Below, in pieces: positions 59,201 through 64,000 of a DNA stretch of 64,000 bases; within the stretch, counting starts at the first letter, position 1, and the number at the start of each line of letters is the position of its first letter. The stretch lies in assembly GCF_032854445.1 (NCBI RefSeq), contig NC_088301.1:27264402-27328401 (forward strand), written 5' to 3'. The notes below the pieces were generated by a model that was given only the letters and a program-made list of their open reading frames with translations, was not told the DNA's origin and searched no databases. Source of the stretch: Liolophura sinensis (Eukaryota; Mollusca; Polyplacophora; Chitonida; Chitonidae). The position numbers and the translations under genes are program-made.

Positions 59201-61782
59201 TAAGACTAGGTCCATTCATGAAAGTGACAGTTAATTTGTTATCCAAAGTATTAGGTTTGGCAAAATTTTTCTTTGAAGCATCGAACAAACGTCTGTCTGC
59301 GAGTAGGAGTTACAGGAAGATCAAGAAGAGCAAACGGAAGGATAGTGACACATGACTAAGATGCATCAAGATGAGACATAATGAACGGAGAGTGTTCCAT
59401 TTTCTTCCTGAAGAACAAACTTGATAATCATCAGGAGGATACACAATTTGAGAAAATAAACCATTCATTAGCAGTGGAATGCAAAGGTTACCGTGACACT
59501 GTCAGATTTTACCGCGATAATTCCGTGCTGGGATAAAATCATGCGGCGAAAGGATGTATAAGGACACAAACACATGTTGTGATCTCAAGCGAATAGCCTC
59601 ATATAGCAGACCGTTGTCAATATTCCAAGTAACGTAAGAGATAAAAATGATGAGATTGGTGCAGAAGCAAACGGGTCACTACTTATCTAACATTACATGT
59701 TGCCAAGCAACTTGTGTGAAAGTTTAGCCACACACCCTCAGCAGGACGCCCTTTTTCACAAAACCTCATGGCGGCCCTCTCTTGAATCTTGTTATTACAT
59801 CTGTGTATTTCATACAAATCATACGAAAATACTAACAGGGTGATCTAAAAGTGATCAATTTTATTTATTCGCCTGGTATTTTACGCAATACTTAAAAACA
59901 ATTTACTTACTGCATTTGTCCTAAAAATTCACATAAAAATATACACTTTTAAAAACAAATATAGGTCATAGAATACTTCGTTTATTGCCGAAATTCACAT
60001 TTTTCCGCTCGGATATGAACCTATCTTCCACATAGAGATTTAAAAATCTATCTAAGAGGAATAAAACTCTCAGAATCAGTCAAAATTATTAAAAATGATT
60101 AACTTTGTCATGGTTCAAATCTTAGGCGAAAACGCCGTAATTTATGGACAGAGCCCTGCCATTATGGACAGAACCCTGACATTATGGACAGAACCCTGGC
60201 ATTACGGACAGAGCTCTGGCATTACGGACAGAACCCTGGCATTATGGACAGAACCCTGGCATTATGGACAGAGCCCTGCCATTATGGACAGAACCCTGAC
60301 ATTACGGACAGAACCCTGGCATTATGGTCAGAACCCTGGCATTATGGACAGAGCCCTGCCATTATGGACAGAACCCTGGCATTTCTCGAGTTACCCTGAA
60401 AAAAGTTCTGACTGAACTAGAAGAAGTTGGATTCGAAATGACAACCTGGTTTGTGAAAGGCTACTCTCGTCTTCCGCGATAACTTTGCAAACCTAATCTA
60501 ACAAGCGCATATATCTGCGGAATCCTGCAGAAGTCAATATCGTCTTGCACTCGGGACATGTGAATAGCACATCTTAGCACAAGGCACTTGGTACTTTGCA
60601 CCAGCATTTGCTTTTGTGTTTTCGTTCCAGAACTGGATTGCTGAGCACTTTAGTGCGGTTTCAACGTGATACTCTATGCACAAAGTGTTCTGTGATCTAT
60701 ATTGCTATCGGGAGACTCGGAATCAAACCCAGGTGGGGTCATACGAATAAATTTAAAAATTGTACTTGTCGCTGCCTTGCTTGGTGCTCAACACTGAGAG
60801 GTTAGATCAAGGAAACATGACTGTTTGGTCCGAGGTTAGATCAAGGAAACATGACTGCTTGGTCCGAGGTTAGATCAAGGAAACATGACTGCTTGGTTCG
60901 AGGTTAGATCAAGGAAACATGACTGCTTAGTCCGAGATTAGATCAAGGAAACATGACTGCTTGGTCCGAGGTTAGATCAAGGAAACATGACTGCTTGGTC
61001 CGAGGTTAGATCAAGGAAACATGACTGCTTAGTCCGAGGTTAGATCAAGGAAACATGACTGGTTGGTCCGATATCAGTATAATGTACCTGAGTGTCTTGG
61101 GCATGATACTTAAGTGGCGGCAGCACTTTGGGGGCATGGACTCGCTCTGCTACACGAAGACACAATTTATATACACACACCTAATGACTTGTCGTCTGAA
61201 AAATTCTTAAGTACGATTCTTCATTCTTTCTATACTGCCAAGATGCCCTAAGGAAATATGCCAATAACTATTGGGTCGGGGCCCAAAAATACAACAAATC
61301 CATGCTGAAAAAAGACCAGTTTCATAAATGAAATTAGAGCATGCAAGAACACTTAATTCTCGTACTATAAAGTTTAAAGTTAGCTATTCGGAAGTAACCG
61401 GTCAGAAGAGGTGATTTATACACTAACAGAATAAAACACTGTGCGCTTTAGATCGGATTAATTACTAGTTTTGAAACTGAAATATTCTGTGTCGTAAAGA
61501 GCCACCAATTTGCCGGTTAATGGAAAACATACCCCGCCTGTAAGAAATCCTCTCAATTAGAGTACTTTTGTTCCTGTCGTCCTTTTTATATAATTGTGCT
61601 CGTAAAACAAAGGTGTTGTTCAAAAGTACTACAGCGTAACATCTGCATGAAACCAGCTTGATTCGACGGGTAATGTACCCCACTGAACGAAAACACAAAC
61701 AAAAAGTTTAAAATATGAACTTACCGATTCCAAACCCAAGAAATATAACCATCAAAATACCAGCGAACTGCCGCCGATCCAT
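52422..61782 (-). CDS. Class A (rhodopsin-like) GPCR with signal peptide and long ectodomain; two frame breaks in the last exon
   Basis: Eight exons in phase: 61782-61725, 58002-57529, 56855-56734, 56186-56065, 55560-55437, 54839-54643, 53731-53668 and 52786-52422; about 507 residues if the breaks are ignored. Exon 1 encodes a signal peptide (MDRRQFAGILMVIFLGFGI). The ectodomain (about 20-160) has four N-glycosylation sites (NDT, NAT, NST, NHT) and CVGHLC. TM1 ends TGNLLIIVGVLRSSKLRNST; TM2 has CCLAASDILVLVICLPLQ; TM3 runs from VCRL to AMAIDRY, an intact DRY; TM4 has VIIIWVLSLGICLPVIW; TM5 has IKIAYYIIILFVVLG; TM6 has VIRMLVVVLVIF and TLCWGPP; TM7 has NSFFNPLIYLCMS (NPxxY). This is peptide-receptor-like, but the ligand is unknown. 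In exon 8 the frame shifts near 52740 (a T6 run where T5 would fit) and again near 52690, so it is either a recent pseudogene or has assembly indels. The cag before the leader at about 61798 suggests a 5' UTR intron. Confidence 0.85.
52925..53135 (+). mobile_element. tRNA-headed SINE variant in the GPCR intron 7
   Basis: ctgattcgctgcagctgtca, gggatcatgatcgaatcccg (B-box like), cacctttcacattcacagaa, gtgaaacatcttgagatctt, gagaacggcgttaaacaccc. It then runs into a (TA)n tract. Confidence 0.55.
53135..53251. repeat. Imperfect (TA)n microsatellite
   Basis: About 117 bases of TA with several single interruptions (gttaat, tacata, tgtata), at the tail of the preceding SINE. Confidence 0.95.
53255..53385 (-). 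mobile_element. SINE-A fragment in the GPCR intron 7
   Basis: Plus strand reads cggccagcattatggtggga, ggaaaccggagagaatccgg, ggccatccgcagactgctga, gaccttcccacgtac. Confidence 0.85.
53965..54315 (+). mobile_element. SINE variant in the GPCR intron 6
   Basis: Plus strand ends ggcactccggtttcctccac, aaagtgatcgccaccgtata, tgtgaaaaatcaatcagtat, ttaaacagtagtcaaataaa. Upstream, aaacttgccaaaggtcgatg is the inverse of the cctttggcaagg motif at 41160. The head near 53990 (gccggatggtaaagacgttt, gttcgggggttcagtcaggg) may be tRNA-derived. Confidence 0.6.
55835..56035 (+). mobile_element. SINE-B 3' part in the GPCR intron 4
   Basis: aacaggactggttggcccca, ggtcagtataatgtctggtg, ggcggcagcactttggtggc, atggactcaagaatgccaca, taatgactcctcgtcgtcat, atgactgaaaaactgag. 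The tRNA head is absent. Confidence 0.85.
58180..58300 (+). mobile_element. SINE-A 3' fragment in the GPCR intron 1
   Basis: cgcaacctgcggatagacgt, cctccgggctctgcccagtt, tcctcccaccattatgctgg, then directly tcttgagtacggcgtaaaac, with the ccgccgtcgtataagtgaaa part deleted. Confidence 0.85.
58405..58545 (-). mobile_element. SINE-A fragment in the GPCR intron 1
   Basis: Plus strand reads attggtgttttacgccgtat, aacatttcacttatgcgacg, ccagcattatggtgggagga, aaccgggcagagcccggggg, then unrelated sequence. Confidence 0.88.
58690..60130. other. GPCR intron 1, unremarkable part
   Basis: No exon or clear repeat apart from a faint SINE-A tail-like piece at 59865-59910 (cctggtattttacgcaatac). Confidence 0.45.
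60140..60384. repeat. 20-bp minisatellite, about 12 units
   Basis: Unit attatggacagaaccctggc, with gaaccc/gagccc and ctggc/ctgcc/ctgac variants arranged in blocks. In GPCR intron 1. Confidence 0.95.
60690..61225 (+). mobile_element. SINE-B copy with internal 34-bp tandem expansion
   Basis: The head remnant ggagactcggaatcaaaccc, aggtggggtcatacgaataa (B box) is followed by gctcaacactgagag, then eight units of ggttagatcaaggaaacatg, actgcttggtccga (60800-61072). The normal SINE-B 3' part follows: ggcggcagcactttgggggc, atggactcgctctgctacac, aatgacttgtcgtctgaaaa. Confidence 0.9.
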
Positions 61783-61799
61783 TGCAGAAGTGTTTCCTG

Positions 61800-62905
61800 G
61801 AAATAAACGATAAAAAAAAATAATTTTAAGGTAAACAGATAAAGAACATGTTAGTTAGAAAACTATGCCGTGGAATCATTTTGAAAATGCATGCAAATTG
61901 ATCCCATAAAAATAAACGCATTTTTAGCATTGTGGTTATCCGGATATTTCTCTCTGAGGCCTATAAAGAATCAAAAATGCCAATTTTCAGCACAGGAAAA
62001 GTACCTGAGTAGATGTGAGGTAGATGACGGTATTTCAGAACTCGGCCAAACGACCGTCTTTTATAAATCAAGGGCTTCAATAATGAAGGGTCAATTAGTC
62101 TCCATAGCAACGCCCAGTACGCAGGGAATCACCTGAAGTTCCGGTCGAATAACTCGATGCCTGTAATTATTGGTGAATAATTTTCGATTCTAACTCGTCC
62201 ATGGATGACTAGACCGTCATCTCAGTGAGACGATGCGAACCAGTAAGTATAAAGCGAGAAAAACTTTATCAGACCTGTTAAATACGTCTTCAAATCTAGT
62301 GAAACGTCTTGCTAGTGTTTCCTGTCTCACTTCACAAATTTTCAAAAGCTTCTTGGCAAAACTGTAGCGGATGGTGCAAGAAAGCTAGTAATAATAAATA
62401 AGACGTTATAATCCAACGGTGAAACACAGGGACCAGAGGTTTCTGCAAAAGCCTTGGTGATAGGGTTGACTACAGTGGTGTGTCAATAGTTTTTTTTTGA
62501 ATGAAACTTGCCAGGTACATTTAAAAGGTTCCATACATCTCAAGAATTCAAAACACTTGTTTCACTCTGTGGCTGATGTATTACAGGTGAGAGCTTGATG
62601 TTTACATTTTTCCATGGAAAGGCCATGAACAGGAAACAGGGCAACTACTCGAACTTTTGATTCTCACCTTTCACCAATGCTCATTTTTTTTTGACATGTA
62701 GCTTAATTACAAATCTGATCGATAAAGCGATTTCTCGTGCCCGGTTATTCAGTATCTTGTTGAGAGGAACCTACAGTATTTCGCGCTCAGTTGAGACAGC
62801 TAGATGGTTTCTACTTGGTTTCACATATTGGCAAGGGTTCTTAACCTGGACTTAACAGCACACAGAGCGAAACATGAAATATTACAAAAACGCATAACAT
62901 ATAGA
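61800..62905. other. Upstream region of the GPCR gene
   Basis: Likely holds the GPCR promoter and a 5' UTR exon, judging from the acceptor-like tttatttccag just before the leader. No specific element could be fixed. Confidence 0.35.
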
Positions 62906-62909
62906 GAGC

Positions 62910-63250
62910 ATACACAGTGTGATAGTGGCAAATGGTAACACGTAAACAAGTGAAATACGGCCTCTTGTCAATTCACCTCAATTAAGGTTTTATTCTAACA
63001 GTTAATGTAAATGCATAAATAGTAGCAAATAACAAATAAAAGACTTATTAGCCGAATTAGGTAAAAGAATGCAGTGAGGTGAACTGCTATTTATTAGACG
63101 TTACTGGTCAAGAATTCCTCAAAATGAATTGTGTTGTCATTACATTTAATATACAATAACATTAAAACAATGCAAAGGGAACGGGCCTCGGAGATGCTTA
63201 GTTCACCAGCAGAATCCTGGTTTATGCAGGAATATAATACTATAAAAAGA
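62910..63250. repeat. Unclassified dispersed repeat
   Basis: gcctcttgtcaattcacctc, ttaatgtaaatgcataaata, gtagcaaataacaaa, aattcctcaaaatg match 540-690 in order. The piece gagatgcttagttcaccagc, agaatcctggtttatgcagg parallels 20925-20965. Confidence 0.5.
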
Positions 63251-63534
63251 CGAATGAATCTCTATATTGTAATCTGAGAAAAAATAAATCTTGCCTACAT
63301 GTAAGGCAGTTGCATTCTAATTTTATTCCAACGAATGAATGAAGGATTATGGCTTAACGCCATGTTTCATCCAAACATTTTCTAAAGAAATAATTAGATA
63401 CATAACTCAAATCACAACATAACGGTTATTTTAACTATTATATATCAAGTGGTAAAAAGGCTACTGACAGCCCTTGACATAAGGAATCTCAGGTTCGAAT
63501 CTGGCTAACGTTGCATGGTTTGGCCGCATCCTTA

Positions 63535-63725
63535 TTTATTTTATTTATTTGATTGTTGTTGAAAGCAATACTCGAGAATTTTTCACTTATACAGTGGTGG
63601 TCAGTTTCATGGGCCGGAGAAACCAAATTGCAAGGGATAAACCACTGATCTTTGGCAAGTTAATGATGAACTTTAGCACTGATGATGTACACATTTGCAT
63701 ATTGGTGGAAAACAATTACGTGGTC
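63535..63725 (-). mobile_element. SINE variant
   Basis: Plus strand reads tttgattgttgttgaaagca, gagaatttttcacttataca, gtggtggtcagtttcatggg, ccactgatctttggcaagtt. It shares the gatctttggcaag box with the copies at 41160 and 54190. A B-box-like ggttcgaatctggc lies at about 63491. Confidence 0.6.
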
Positions 63726-64000
63726 AACGAACGTTAGACTGCAAAAACGGCCACACGACCGTCTTCAACCGCTTGATCTGACTGAAGGCTCACAAGCATT
63801 GAAAGCGAGTTCTCTATACTGTGATACTCTTTCATTTGTGGGAATGGCACAAAAAAAAGCAGTTCCCAAGTGAAAAGAAAGTAAATCATAAATGAAACGG
63901 ATACGTTATTACATGTAATCATGGTTACATTTTGCTAACTAATAACGTGAAGTGTTATTGGTGAATTTATAAAATAATCCGAAATACATCTCACCGGGCG

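Noticed and set aside
60095-60415. 106-residue open frame with TLWTEPWHYGQS repeats
   Set aside because: A by-product of the 20-bp minisatellite inside the GPCR intron.

Overview
This is a eukaryotic window: about 64 kb of AT-rich, intron-rich, repeat-laden nuclear DNA from an invertebrate. The tRNA-derived SINEs, with a 3' body ending in a gtgaaatattcttgagtacgg-like tail and (AAAT)n, the gene families and the short multi-exon genes suggest a lophotrochozoan, most likely a mollusc. That is an inference from pattern recognition; no search was run.

Six genes can be built from splice sites, reading-frame phase and family motifs. (1) Positions 1-2629, minus: the 5' part of a small secreted protein with a short coiled coil and a W..L / YGGCPND / CDW domain, running off the left edge. 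(2-4) Three head-to-tail pancreatic-lipase-family genes on the plus strand (10894-18005, 23936-28766, 35988-41910). Each has six exons in identical phases, a signal peptide and an intact Ser/Asp/His triad, and no C-terminal PLAT domain. Copies 2 and 3 are close relatives; copy 1 is divergent. (5) 43680-48801, minus: a small cysteine-rich secreted peptide of unknown family. (6) 52422-61782, minus: a class A GPCR in eight exons with a signal peptide and an unusually long ectodomain; its last exon carries two frame breaks.

The rest is mostly repeats. A tRNA-derived SINE family (called SINE-A here) occurs more than 20 times, several copies with clear target-site duplications. A second tRNA-derived SINE (SINE-B) has a gactgaaaaa-type tail. 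There is one decayed RNase H-bearing LINE 3' end, a foldback/MITE-like element inside lipase 2, many (TA)n microsatellites and at least nine minisatellites. A 200-base run of N at 51194-51393 is an assembly gap.

The most unusual signal is a relation between minisatellites and splice sites. In lipase 2 a 74-bp array ends on the splice acceptor of the terminal exon, and every unit carries a copy of that acceptor plus the exon start, with AG changed in the seven upstream copies. In the cysteine-rich gene a roughly 33-bp degenerate array likewise ends on the acceptor of exon 2. Lipase 1 shows the mirror case: the 3' end of its last exon and its poly(A) region are duplicated downstream. Local tandem duplication at exon edges therefore seems to recur in this locus.
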